A stretch of 64,000 nt of DNA from Brenneria nigrifluens DSM 30175 = ATCC 13028. GTDB taxonomy: Bacteria; Pseudomonadota; Gammaproteobacteria; Enterobacterales; Enterobacteriaceae. The translations under genes and the position numbers were made by a program. Below, piece after piece: positions 8,875-17,489 of this stretch (its first letter is position 1; the number at the start of each line of letters is the position of its first letter). The stretch is from contig NZ_CP034036.1 of assembly GCF_005484965.1 (NCBI RefSeq), positions 4,827,703 through 4,891,702 of the forward strand, in the 5' to 3' direction. Under the pieces are notes generated by a model. That model was given only the letters and a program-made list of their open reading frames with translations. It made no database searches and was not told the DNA's origin.

Positions 8875-9273
8875 TCACTTGTCCTGATGCGCCGCCTGCG
8901 CCGCTGATATCGTCGCTATATTTTCTTCTATCCAGTCGGCCAGGATTTTAACGCGCTCGCTGGCTTCTCTGCCCAGCGGGGTCAGGCTGTATTCAACGTG
9001 CGGCGGTACGACGGGATAGGCGATGCGCAGGATAAAACCATCGTTTTCCAGCCATTGCAGCGTTTGCGCCAGCATACGCTCGCTGACGCCGCCGATTCTG
9101 CGACGTAACTGACTGAAACGGAGCGTTCCATCCAGCAATGCGACTAAAATCAATACCCCCCAGCGGCTGGTGATATGGTTAAGGATTTGGCGGGACGGGC
9201 ATTTTTCGGCGAAAAGATTTCCCTGCAACGGCGTAGCCGCTGAAGAGACGACGGGTGATATTTTTTCCGACAC
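8875..9273 (-). CDS. ytfH: HxlR-family transcriptional regulator (YtfH-like)
   Basis: A 132-residue winged-helix regulator. The HxlR core is clear: CPSRQILNHITSRWGVLILV, then LRFSQLRRRIGGVSERMLAQ and the wing HVEYSLTPLGREA. CP near residue 26 matches the redox-reactive cysteine of quinone-sensing members. It is divergent from qorB, as ytfH and qorB (ytfG) are paired in E. coli. The 87-bp intergenic region contains repeated ACTTAC/GTAAGT-like half sites that may be its operator. Confidence 0.88.
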   Translation of the reverse strand: MSEKISPVVSSAATPLQGNLFAEKCPSRQILNHITSRWGVLILVALLDGTLRFSQLRRRIGGVSERMLAQTLQWLENDGFILRIAYPVVPPHVEYSLTPLGREASERVKILADWIEENIATISAAQAAHQDK

Positions 9274-9360
9274 TATACTTACCTTTATGTGCGTACTTAC
9301 TTTAAGTTAGTTTGTCGACTATTATGCCAGTTGATGACAGTCAAAAAAAGGAGCTTGGTG

Positions 9361-10212
9361 ATGATTGCGATTACAGGTGCATCCGGCCGGTTGGGCCGGT
9401 TAGTGATAGAACAACTGCTGGCGAAACTACCGGCGGGCGACATTCTGGCGTTGGCGCGGGATGTCGACAAAGTCGCTGATTTAGCCGCCCGCGGCGTGCA
9501 GGTAAAGGCGGCGGACTACACGCAGCCGGACTCTCTGGTTGCCGCGTTGCAAGGCGTGGATAAACTTTTGCTGATCTCCTCCAGCGAAGTGGGGAAACGT
9601 GTGGCGCAACATCGCAATGTGATTGAGGCGGCGCGTCAGGCCAAGGTAAAACTGTTGGCCTATACCAGCATCTTGCATGCCGATCGCTCGCCGCTGGGCC
9701 TGGCGAAAGAGCATCGTGAAACCGAGGCGCTGATCAAAGCCTCCGGCCTGCCTTATGTGCTGCTGCGCAATGGCTGGTACAGCGAAAACTATGCGGCCAG
9801 CATACCGTCGGCATTACAGTATGGCGTATTTATCGGTAGCGCCGGAGAGGGAAAAATTGCTTCCGCCGCGCGTGCCGACTATGCGGCGGCCGCGGCCGCC
9901 GCGCTGACGCAGGACAATCAGGCCGGTAAGGTTTATGAACTGGCGGGTGATGAGCCATACACGCTGGCGGAATTGGCCGCTGAAGTGAGCCTTCAGTCTG
10001 GTAAGCCTCTGCATTACCAGAATATGTCCGAGGCGGAATTCAGCGCGGCGCTGGTCGCGGCAGGCCTGCCTCCGGTTATCGCCGATATGCTCGCTGACTC
10101 TGATGTCGGCGCAGCCCAAGGCGGCTTGTTTGACGACAGCCATCAACTGAGCCAGTTGATTGGCCGTCCCGCCACGCCGCTGGCGATCGTGGTGAAATCG
10201 GCCATCCAATAG
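9361..10212 (+). CDS. qorB: NAD(P)H:quinone oxidoreductase QorB, NmrA-like
   Basis: A 283-residue atypical short-chain dehydrogenase. The start at 9361 (MIAITGASGRLGRLV) has AAGGAG eight bases upstream and begins with the Rossmann dinucleotide-binding motif GASGRLG. Later segments LLAYTSILHADRSPLGLA, LRNGWYSENY and YELAGDEPYTLAELAAEV are characteristic of YtfG/QorB. It reduces quinones with NADPH, protecting against redox cycling. It is divergent from the HxlR regulator at 8875, its probable controller. Confidence 0.92.
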   Translation: MIAITGASGRLGRLVIEQLLAKLPAGDILALARDVDKVADLAARGVQVKAADYTQPDSLVAALQGVDKLLLISSSEVGKRVAQHRNVIEAARQAKVKLLAYTSILHADRSPLGLAKEHRETEALIKASGLPYVLLRNGWYSENYAASIPSALQYGVFIGSAGEGKIASAARADYAAAAAAALTQDNQAGKVYELAGDEPYTLAELAAEVSLQSGKPLHYQNMSEAEFSAALVAAGLPPVIADMLADSDVGAAQGGLFDDSHQLSQLIGRPATPLAIVVKSAIQ

Positions 10213-10356
10213 GCCGGATAGCGGTCTGGCTGGCATAAGCGCGTCAGGCGTCGCCAGCCTTCAGCGCCGCCGCAGTAATGGGAATTTTGTTTCCATATAG
10301 TGATATCATCCGGCATGATACCGTGACGTTCTTATCTCTGCCTGAAACGAACGCTA

Positions 10357-11694
10357 TTAGCCCCTTACCTCAGCATCGGCTTCAATCCGGTTAAATAATA
10401 TGTTCAGCAGCAATGCCGCCAGACATGAGGCGCTGATGCCGGAGTGCAACAAGGTGCGGACCCAGTTCGGGAACTGATCGTAAAACGTCGGCATCACGAT
10501 CGGGATCATGCCGAAGGCAATGGCCGTTGCCACCACGACCAGATTCATATTGTCCTTATAGTCGACTCTGGCCAACGTGCGGATACCGCTGGCTGCCACG
10601 GAGCCAAACAGCACCACCCCGGCGCCGCCCAGCACCGGCAACGGAATACAGGCCATCACCGTCCCCAGTATCGGCAATACGCCCAGCAGCACCAGGATCG
10701 CGCCGCCGGCGCTGACCACAAAACGGCTTTTGACGCCGGTGAGCGCCACCAGCCCGATATTCTGGGCGAACGAGCTTTGCGGGAACGAGTTGAATACCGG
10801 CGACAATGCGCTGGAAAGCATATCGGCACGCAGGCCGTTGGCGATACGACGGGTATCCACCGGTGATCCGACAATTTCGCCCACGGCGATCAGCCCGGCG
10901 GTGGTTTCCGTTAATAGCACCAGCACAATCAGCAGCATTGAGAGAATGGCGCTCAGTTCGAAGATCGGCCAGCCGAAAGCAAAGGGTTCCGGTATCGCCA
11001 GCCAGGTTCCGTCGCCCACGGCAGAGAAATTCACTTTGCCCGCCAGCGCCGCCGCCACACAGCCCACGGCCATCGCCAACAGTACCGACAGGCGCTTCAG
11101 GGCTGGCGATCCCACTTTATTCAGCAACAGGATCACCGCCAGCGTAAAGGCCGCCAGCCCGATATTACCGGGCGTGCCCCAGTCCGGCGCTTTGGCATTT
11201 CCGCCCATTATCCAGCGGACAGTCACCGGCATCAGCGACAGACCGATTACCGTCACCACCGTACCGGTTACCACCGGGGGGAAGAAGCGGATGATCTGCG
11301 AAAAGAAAGGGGCGATCAGTAAACCAATCAGCGAAGCCGCAATCACCGCACCAAACACCGCCGGTAATCCGCCACCGCCGTTCACAATGGTGACCATCGT
11401 TGCCACGCCGGCAAAGGAAACCCCTTGCACCAGCGGCAAGCGTGAGCCAAACCAGGGTACGCCCAGCGTTTGCAATAGCGTGGCCAATCCGCTGACAAAC
11501 AGGGCCGCCGTAACCAACATGCCGATTTGCGGTGCGCTCAGCCCGGCAGCCGAACCGATAATCAGCGGCGGCGTAATAATGCCGCCATACATCGTCAAAA
11601 TATGCTGTAAACCGTAGGTAACTGTTTTACCCAGCGGCAACTGTTCATCTTCCGGACGGACCGCTGCCGCGCCCCTCTTTTGCGATAGATCCAT
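10357..11694 (-). CDS. hpxP: urate/xanthine permease, NCS2 (NAT) family
   Basis: A 445-residue polytopic transporter of the nucleobase-ascorbate family. Diagnostic segments are LPLGKTVTYGLQHILTMYGG at the N-terminus, LPLVQGVSFAGVATM, and the NAT signature region around QNIGLVALTGVKSRFV. The gene follows uraD and uraH on the same strand with a 91-bp gap, so it most likely imports urate or xanthine for the HpxO-UraH-UraD route, as in the Klebsiella hpxPQT operon. Urate and xanthine specificity cannot be separated by eye. Confidence 0.88.
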   Translation of the reverse strand: MDLSQKRGAAAVRPEDEQLPLGKTVTYGLQHILTMYGGIITPPLIIGSAAGLSAPQIGMLVTAALFVSGLATLLQTLGVPWFGSRLPLVQGVSFAGVATMVTIVNGGGGLPAVFGAVIAASLIGLLIAPFFSQIIRFFPPVVTGTVVTVIGLSLMPVTVRWIMGGNAKAPDWGTPGNIGLAAFTLAVILLLNKVGSPALKRLSVLLAMAVGCVAAALAGKVNFSAVGDGTWLAIPEPFAFGWPIFELSAILSMLLIVLVLLTETTAGLIAVGEIVGSPVDTRRIANGLRADMLSSALSPVFNSFPQSSFAQNIGLVALTGVKSRFVVSAGGAILVLLGVLPILGTVMACIPLPVLGGAGVVLFGSVAASGIRTLARVDYKDNMNLVVVATAIAFGMIPIVMPTFYDQFPNWVRTLLHSGISASCLAALLLNILFNRIEADAEVRG

Positions 11695-11785
11695 AGTTTC
11701 TCCCGCTAACTGGGTAATTAAGATTTTATTTATCGGGCGTGGATGTTCGCCGGTTACTTAGCTTGCCGCGTGGCGCGGCCTGAGC

Positions 11786-12121
11786 TTAACTGCCGCGATA
11801 TGTCGAATAAGAATACGGGCTGACCAGCAGTGGCAGATGGTAATGCTGCTGCGCATCGTCAATAACGAAATCAATGATTGCCGTGACGTAAAGGGTTTGG
11901 CGCTGGCTTTGCGCAAAATACCCGCCCAGATCGGCGCACAGGCGGTAGTGCCCGTTGCTCAGGCCATCGGGCGTCAGATCGCGCACGCGGCCATCGGCAT
12001 CGGTGCGGCTTTCCGCCGCGACCTGCCACTGTCGGCTGTTCTGCCGCTCCAGCCAAACACGTACCCCGGCGGCCGGCTTGCCCAGAGAGGTATCGAGAAT
12101 ATGGGTGCTGATATTACTCAT
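11786..12121 (-). CDS. uraH: 5-hydroxyisourate hydrolase (transthyretin-like)
   Basis: A 111-residue protein that hydrolyses 5-hydroxyisourate, the product of urate oxidation, to OHCU. Visible marks are the N-terminal STHILDTSLGKPAAGV and the C-terminal tetrapeptide YRGS, which is diagnostic for the hydrolases as against vertebrate transthyretin. Catalytic histidines sit in STHILDT and in the QHYHLPLLVSPYSYSTYRGS end. It overlaps uraD by eight bases, so the two are co-translated. Equivalent to hpxT. Confidence 0.95.
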   Translation of the reverse strand: MSNISTHILDTSLGKPAAGVRVWLERQNSRQWQVAAESRTDADGRVRDLTPDGLSNGHYRLCADLGGYFAQSQRQTLYVTAIIDFVIDDAQQHYHLPLLVSPYSYSTYRGS

Positions 12122-12614
12122 CGTTTAATAGCTCCTTAAAACGCAGCAACACGATTTCTCGCAATTGCTCAGTGGTTTCCTGCTGTTCCTGCTCTGGGGT
12201 ATTCTGCAACCGGCGCGCCAACTCACGCAGGATGGTTTGCCCGTCACGCCCGGCCGCGCGGATCAGAAACACCTGACCAAAACGCGCCTCATAACGTCTA
12301 TTACCCTCCTGTAAGGCTTGCGTCAATGCGGCATCTTGTGCGTTCACCGCCGCCTGCTCACGTTGGGAAAACGTCGCTTCCCGCCCCTGTCCTTTGGCTT
12401 GCTCGCCGATGCGCGGATGCCGGGCCAGCGCCGCCGCCACTTCCGCCGGGCGCCAGCGAAGCGATGCCTGCCGGCCAAAGAGCACTGCGGCATCCACGCT
12501 GGCGAAGGGTCGAGCGGCGGCGACGGCGTCGATCCATGATGTAATATCCACGCAGGGGCGCAGTAAACGCGCCGCCTCATGCGCCGGCAATTGATTAAAC
12601 TGTTGTAACCTCAT
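12114..12614 (-). CDS. uraD: OHCU decarboxylase
   Basis: A 166-residue 2-oxo-4-hydroxy-4-carboxy-5-ureidoimidazoline decarboxylase, the last enzyme on the way from urate to S-allantoin. The family hallmark ARHPRIGEQAKG contains the catalytic histidine, and EARFGQVFLIRAAGRDGQTI is the usual substrate-binding loop. A GGAGG ribosome-binding site precedes the start. It is first in the uraD-uraH-permease operon and divergent from hpxO; a sigma-54-type promoter lies about 100 bp upstream. Equivalent to hpxQ. Confidence 0.95.
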   Translation of the reverse strand: MRLQQFNQLPAHEAARLLRPCVDITSWIDAVAAARPFASVDAAVLFGRQASLRWRPAEVAAALARHPRIGEQAKGQGREATFSQREQAAVNAQDAALTQALQEGNRRYEARFGQVFLIRAAGRDGQTILRELARRLQNTPEQEQQETTEQLREIVLLRFKELLNDE

Positions 12615-12720
12615 ACGTCTTCCTCCAATGCCGCTACCCGTATTTTTTGCTACTCATATAAATATAAAAAGGTGTCGCTGATAACGAGATTGTGAAACAA
12701 AAGATTCTTTTATTTCTTTG

Positions 12721-12738
12721 TTGCAACCAATGTGCCAA
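12721..12738 (-). promoter_or_regulatory. predicted sigma-54 promoter of uraD-uraH-permease
   Basis: On the minus strand this reads TTGGCACATTGGTTGCAA: GG-N10-GC with near-perfect -24 (TGGCAC) and -12 (TTGCA) elements. It points toward uraD, predicting a leader of about 100 nt. Found by eye. Confidence 0.7.
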
Positions 12739-12845
12739 ATAATCAGAGCGGGGCGAGTCTGCATAAAACCCTTAAAAATTGCACCTTAGAAGGCATTTTT
12801 CGTTGTTTTGGAAGGTGATGGGACGGCCGTAAAGGGTAAAGAAAC

Positions 12846-12860
12846 GCACTAATTTGGTGC
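12846..12860. promoter_or_regulatory. predicted NtrC enhancer site between uraD and hpxO
   Basis: The sequence GCACTAATTTGGTGC matches the GCAC-N5-TGGTGC dyad of NtrC sites and, from memory, closely resembles a strong glnA site. It lies between two divergent sigma-54-type promoters, so one site could serve both. NtrC control of purine catabolism is established for Klebsiella hpx genes. Confidence 0.6.
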
Positions 12861-12914
12861 TTTGGCACTCAAAAGGCGCTTCGCTATCGTTTTTTATCAG
12901 GGAAACGGGACAGA

Positions 12915-13085
12915 ATGATGAAAAGTAAATATGTTGATCGTCCGGCGGTGCTGGCTAAGGTCAACGCCGCGTCAGTTTGAAAAGGTAACGAAAGCGACGG
13001 TTATCTAACGGCGCTTAACCCGGATAGGGATAGTGTTCCGCCCAATGCGCAAGCTGGTATGCAAATTGCTTTATTTAGCTCCTAA
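12915..13085 (+). pseudogene. possible decayed glutathione-S-transferase-like fragment with in-frame TGA
   Basis: One reading frame runs from ATG at 12915 to TAA at 13083, interrupted only by TGA at 12978. The part around the stop reads KVNAASV, stop, then KGNESDGYLTALNPDRDSVP. This loosely resembles the beta-class GST segment in which a K/T-rich stretch is followed by YLxINPKGxVP. The frame is open from 12840. Its 3' end overlaps the hpxO sigma-54-type promoter, so it is more likely a remnant (or chance) than a selenoprotein. Similarity is modest. Confidence 0.3.
13054..13071 (+). promoter_or_regulatory. predicted sigma-54 promoter of hpxO
   Basis: CTGGTATGCAAATTGCTT has GG at 13056-13057 and GC at 13068-13069 with exactly ten bases between. 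Transcription would begin near 13081, only about 19 nt before the hpxO start, just ahead of its GGAGG ribosome-binding site. The element is almost identical to the one before guaD. Confidence 0.7.
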
Positions 13086-13099
13086 AAAAGGAGGAAAAT

Positions 13100-14257
13100 A
13101 TGAAAGCACTTATCATCGGCGGCGGTATCGGCGGGCTATGCGCGGCTATCGCATTACGGCGCTGCGGTATTGAAACCCAAGTCTTTGAAGCGGTTAAAGA
13201 GATCAAACCGGTCGGCGCGGCGCTGTCAATCTGGCCTAACGGGGTGAAGTGCCTTAACTACCTGGGCATGAAAGAGCAGGTGCGCCAACTGGGCGGGCCG
13301 ATGCACTACATGGCCTATAATGATTACCAGAAAGGCCGTACGTTGACCCGCTTTAGCCTGAATCCGCTGGTGGAAAGCGTGGGCGAACGGCCTTACCCGG
13401 TGTCTCGGGCGGCGTTGCAGACTATGCTGCTGGAAACCTATGGCCGCGATAAGGTGCAATTCGGCAAGCGTGTGAGCGGCGTTGAAGAAACCGCCGACGG
13501 CGTTACCGCCTGGTTTGAAGACGGCGGCCGGGTGAGCGCCGATCTCCTGGTGGCGGCCGACGGCACCCATTCGGCGATCCGCCCCTATGTGCTGAGTCAA
13601 CAAGTGGAGCGCCGCTATGCAGGTTATGTCAACTGGAACGGGCTGGTCGCTATCGATGAAACCATCGCGCCGGCCAATCAGTGGACGACGTTTGTGGGCG
13701 AAGGTAAACGTGTTTCGCTGATGCCGATTGCCGGCAACCGTTTTTACTTTTTCTTCGATGTACCGCTGCCGAAAGGATTACCGCAAGATCGCAGCACTGT
13801 GCGTGACGATTTACGCCGTTACTTTGCCGGTTGGGCCGAACCGGTACAAAAACTGATTTCCGCGATTAATCCTGAAACCACCAACCGGATAGAAATCCAC
13901 GATATTGAACCGTTCAAGCAGCTGGTGCGCGGACGCGTGGCGCTGCTGGGCGACGCCGGCCATAGCACCACGCCGGATATCGGCCAGGGCGGCTGCGCGG
14001 CGATGGAAGATGCGGTGGTATTGGCGATAGCCTTACAAACCAACTCGCTGGGTATTGCCGATGCTCTGCAACGCTATCAGGAAAAACGCAGCGCCCGGGT
14101 GAGGGATTTGGTGTTGAAAGCGCGTAAACGCTGCGATGTTACCCACGGTAAAGAGATGTGCATCACCCAGGGCTGGTATGAAGAACTGAAAACCGAAACC
14201 GGTGAAGGTATTATCGCCGGCATGCGGGAAACCATCCTGGGCGGGCCTTTGGCATAA
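13100..14257 (+). CDS. hpxO: FAD-dependent urate hydroxylase
   Basis: A 385-residue aromatic-hydroxylase-type flavoprotein that oxidises urate to 5-hydroxyisourate with NADH and oxygen. The FAD-binding GGGIGG is at residues 7-12, and the second FAD motif LLGDAGHST places Asp at residue 285. Arg204 (in EGKRVSLMP) and Tyr216 (in NRFYFFF) fall at the positions known for urate recognition in Klebsiella HpxO, which distinguishes it from other hydroxylases. A strong GGAGG precedes the ATG. It is divergent from uraD-uraH-permease, which complete the pathway. Confidence 0.95.
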   Translation: MKALIIGGGIGGLCAAIALRRCGIETQVFEAVKEIKPVGAALSIWPNGVKCLNYLGMKEQVRQLGGPMHYMAYNDYQKGRTLTRFSLNPLVESVGERPYPVSRAALQTMLLETYGRDKVQFGKRVSGVEETADGVTAWFEDGGRVSADLLVAADGTHSAIRPYVLSQQVERRYAGYVNWNGLVAIDETIAPANQWTTFVGEGKRVSLMPIAGNRFYFFFDVPLPKGLPQDRSTVRDDLRRYFAGWAEPVQKLISAINPETTNRIEIHDIEPFKQLVRGRVALLGDAGHSTTPDIGQGGCAAMEDAVVLAIALQTNSLGIADALQRYQEKRSARVRDLVLKARKRCDVTHGKEMCITQGWYEELKTETGEGIIAGMRETILGGPLA

Positions 14258-14302
14258 GCGCCGGGGTTACGGCAAAGAGCGCTCGCGCAAGCCTGATACT
14301 CC

Positions 14303-15100
14303 TCAGACCAGGGAGGCGCCATTGCGGGACATGGCCCGGCGCCCATAGCAAGCGATAATTTCCCCGGCCACCGCCACGGCGATCTCCGCCGGCAGCTTGC
14401 CCTTGACATCCGGCAGCCCCAGCGGGCAACGCATGGCGGCCAGGGCATCGGCGCTGATGCCGCGCTGTCCGAGTTTATACTCGAAGCGCTTACGTTTGGT
14501 CAACGAGCCGATCAGGCCAAAGTAAGCGGCGTCGTTCCGCCGCAGAATGCGCTCTGCCAGCGCCAGATCGAGCGGATGATCATGGGTCATCACAATGTAA
14601 TAGCTCCCCGGCGGACAGGCGTCCACTTCATCCAGTGGATCCTCACTGACGATTTTGTCTATTCCCTCGGGAATGGCGGCCGGGAACTGTTCCGGGCGGT
14701 TGTCAATCCAGCGCATGCGCAGCGGCAGCGTGGCGAGGATCCGCGCCAGCGCGCGGCCGACATGGCCGGCGCCGAACAGCGCGACCTGCGGGCGCGGCGG
14801 AATTAGCGGTTCGAACAGTACACTGATTGCGCCGCCGCAGCACTGGCCCAGTCGGGCCGCCAGCGGAAAACGATCCAGCCGCAGGGTAACGTCCCCTTTT
14901 TTCAGCATGTTACGGGCGATTTCCAGGGCCTGGAATTCCAGATGGCCGCCGCCGATGGTATCGACCGCCCGTTCGGCGGTTACCAGCATTTTACTGCCGC
15001 GGTTGCGCGGCGTGGAACCCTGTTCGTCCACCAGAGTGACCAGGACGCAGGGCGCGCCGCGCCGCCGCAGTGCGGCCAGCTCGTCAATCCACGCGTCCAT
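14303..15100 (-). CDS. xdhC: xanthine dehydrogenase accessory protein XdhC
   Basis: A 265-residue chaperone that binds molybdenum cofactor and supports its sulfuration and insertion into the Mo subunit. Visible are the N-terminal VTLVDEQGSTPRNRGSKML, the GGGHLEFQAL loop, the GQCCGGAISVLFEP motif and a Rossmann half beginning VALFGAGHVGRALARIL. It is the last gene of guaD-xdhA-xdhB-xdhC, overlapping xdhB by 17 bases. It is convergent with hpxO, with 45 bp between and no clear terminator seen. Confidence 0.93.
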   Translation of the reverse strand: MDAWIDELAALRRRGAPCVLVTLVDEQGSTPRNRGSKMLVTAERAVDTIGGGHLEFQALEIARNMLKKGDVTLRLDRFPLAARLGQCCGGAISVLFEPLIPPRPQVALFGAGHVGRALARILATLPLRMRWIDNRPEQFPAAIPEGIDKIVSEDPLDEVDACPPGSYYIVMTHDHPLDLALAERILRRNDAAYFGLIGSLTKRKRFEYKLGQRGISADALAAMRCPLGLPDVKGKLPAEIAVAVAGEIIACYGRRAMSRNGASLV

Positions 15101-17489
15101 CGTTACCGCCCTCCAGCGCCGTGTCTGTAATATCGTTATGCATTAACATCTGCTGCACCCCCCACAGCACTCTTTCCGGCGTGGCGGGCGCATCGATGGC
15201 CGGCTGGACGCGGTAGTCCGCCAGGCTGGCGACGGCGTCTTTAATGGCGCACCAGACGGAAATTCCCAGCATGAACGGCGGCTCTCCCACCGCTTTGGAA
15301 TGAAACACGGTATCTTCGGGGTTTTTGCGGTTTTGCAACAGCGTCACCCGCAGATCGGCGGGTATATCGCCAATCGCCGGGATCTTGTAACTGGCCGGGC
15401 CGTTGGTCAGTAGTTTGCCGTGCTGATCCCATACCAGTTCTTCGCTGGTCAGCCAGCCCATGCCTTGCACAAATCCCCCTTCGACCTGACCGATATCGAT
15501 CGCCGGGTTAAGCGAATCGCCCACGTCGTGCAGGATGTCGGCCCGCAGCAGTTTGTATTCGCCGGTCAGGGTATCGATCAGCGCTTCGGCGCAGGCGGCG
15601 CCGTAGGCAAAGTAATAAAATGGGTGACCGGCCGCTTTGTCGCGATCGTAGAAAATCTTTGGCGTTCGGTAATAGCCGGTACAGGCCAACGATACCTGAT
15701 TGAAATACGCCTGCTCCACCACCTGTTCAAAACTGAGATAGCGCTCGCCCACGCGCACCTGGCCATTGCGGAATTCAATCTGTGATGCGTTCACCCCATG
15801 CTGTTCCATCAGCATATCGATCAACCGCTGCTTGATGGTCAACGCCGCATTTTGCGCCGCTTTGCCGTTGAGATCGGTGCCGGAGGAGGCGGCGGTCGGC
15901 GAGGTGTTCGGTACTTTGCCGGTGTCGGTGGCGGTAATTTGGATACGCTCAATATCCACCTGGAACACCTCGGCGACAATCTGCGCCACTTTGGTATTCA
16001 GCCCCTGGCCCATTTCGGTGCCTCCATGGTTGAGCTGGATACTGCCATCGGTGTAGATCAGCACCAGCGCCCCTGCCTGGTTAAGAAAGCTGGCGGTAAA
16101 CGAAATACCAAATTTCACCGGCGTCAACGCCAGCCCTTTCTTCAGTATCGGGTTTTGCGCGTTGAAAGCCCGAATAGCGGCGCGGCGTTGCTGATACTGG
16201 GCGCTGTGTTCCAATTGTGCGGTGATCTCTTGCAGTAGGTTTTGCTCCACCGGCTGCTGATAATGGGTGACGTTGCGCGTTTTTTTGCCGTAATAATTGG
16301 TTTTGCGCACCTCCAGCGGATCGCATGCCAGATAGCGGGCAATATGGTCCATGATCTGTTCTATCGCCATCATGCCTTGCGGGCCGCCAAAGCCCCGGTA
16401 GGCGGTATTCGAGGCGATATGGGTTTTGCAGCGATGGCCGGTAATCAGTACGTCCTGCAAGAAATAGGCGTTATCCGCATGAAACATGGCGCGATCGACA
16501 ATCGAGCCGGACAGGTCGAGCGAATAGCCGCAGTTGCCGGCCAGATCGATTTTTACTCCGTGCAACAGCCCGTTGTCGTCAAAACCCACGTCATAACGGA
16601 TATAAAACGGGTGGCGTTTGCCGGTAATGACCATATCATCATGGCGATTCAGGCGCATTTTCGCCGGCCGTCCGGTAAGACGGGCGGCTAGCGCGCACAG
16701 ACATGCCGGCCCGGCGGCCTGCGTCTCCTTACCGCCGAAACCGCCGCCCATCCTGCGCATATCGACAACCACTTTATGCATCGGGATCGCTAACACCGAG
16801 GCCACCAGCTTCTGCACTTCCGTGGGATTCTGGGTGGAGCAATAGACCATCATGCCGCCGTCTTCCGTTGGCGCCACCGAGGAGATCTGGGTTTCCAGGT
16901 AAAAATGTTCCTGGCCGCCAACGTGTAACTCGCCTTGAATGCGGTGCGGCGCGCTCGCCAAGGCGCCATCGGCATTACCGCGTTGATGGCGGTGACACTC
17001 CTGCACCACATACCCCTCGCGCAACGATTCGGCAACGTCCAATTTCACGGGCAGGTCTTGGTACTCTACCTGTACCGCTTGCGCCGCACGCCAGGCCGTT
17101 TCAGGATCTTCCGCCGCCACCACGGCAATCACCTGTCCGACATATTCCACCCGATCTTTTGCCAGCAACGGATCGCCGTGGGTCAAAGGCGCAATGTCAA
17201 GTTCGCCGGGCACATCCTGCCAGGTGAGCGTCCGCACCACGCCGGGGAAATCATGGCAGGCGGAAACATCCACCCGGATTAAACGCGCATGAGCGCGATC
17301 GCTCAGCCGGGCGGCCAGATGCAGTTGATTAGGAAACTCCAGCCGATCATCAATATACTGTGCCTCGCCGCTGACGTGTTTATCCGCGCTTTCGTGTTTG
17401 CGGCTGCGGCCAACGCCGCTGGATAACGATTGGCGAAAGCGCTCGGCCAATTGCGCCTGGGTATACGCAATATGCGTGGTATTACTCAT
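15084..17489 (-). CDS. xdhB: xanthine dehydrogenase, molybdenum-binding subunit
   Basis: An 801-residue subunit that hydroxylates hypoxanthine and xanthine at the molybdenum centre. Active-site signatures are present: GGGFGGKETQ (the Glu equivalent to bovine Glu802), TAYRGFGGPQG (Arg equivalent to bovine Arg880) and VGEPPFMLGISV (the catalytic Glu near the C-terminus). All three indicate a true purine-oxidising enzyme. It overlaps xdhA by eight bases and pairs with it as the two-subunit type found in Klebsiella and Pseudomonas. Confidence 0.95.
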   Translation of the reverse strand: MSNTTHIAYTQAQLAERFRQSLSSGVGRSRKHESADKHVSGEAQYIDDRLEFPNQLHLAARLSDRAHARLIRVDVSACHDFPGVVRTLTWQDVPGELDIAPLTHGDPLLAKDRVEYVGQVIAVVAAEDPETAWRAAQAVQVEYQDLPVKLDVAESLREGYVVQECHRHQRGNADGALASAPHRIQGELHVGGQEHFYLETQISSVAPTEDGGMMVYCSTQNPTEVQKLVASVLAIPMHKVVVDMRRMGGGFGGKETQAAGPACLCALAARLTGRPAKMRLNRHDDMVITGKRHPFYIRYDVGFDDNGLLHGVKIDLAGNCGYSLDLSGSIVDRAMFHADNAYFLQDVLITGHRCKTHIASNTAYRGFGGPQGMMAIEQIMDHIARYLACDPLEVRKTNYYGKKTRNVTHYQQPVEQNLLQEITAQLEHSAQYQQRRAAIRAFNAQNPILKKGLALTPVKFGISFTASFLNQAGALVLIYTDGSIQLNHGGTEMGQGLNTKVAQIVAEVFQVDIERIQITATDTGKVPNTSPTAASSGTDLNGKAAQNAALTIKQRLIDMLMEQHGVNASQIEFRNGQVRVGERYLSFEQVVEQAYFNQVSLACTGYYRTPKIFYDRDKAAGHPFYYFAYGAACAEALIDTLTGEYKLLRADILHDVGDSLNPAIDIGQVEGGFVQGMGWLTSEELVWDQHGKLLTNGPASYKIPAIGDIPADLRVTLLQNRKNPEDTVFHSKAVGEPPFMLGISVWCAIKDAVASLADYRVQPAIDAPATPERVLWGVQQMLMHNDITDTALEGGNDGRVD

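Noticed and set aside
10577..11617. 346-codon plus-strand open frame opposite the urate/xanthine permease
   Set aside because: Shadow frame rich in Ser, Pro, Thr and Ala with no domain; the minus-strand permease is certain.
12861..12878. Further sigma-54-like element TTTGGCACTCAAAAGGCGC
   Set aside because: Spacing is GG-N10-GC but the -12 box lacks the TT before GC, and it is far from hpxO; the 13054 element is much better.
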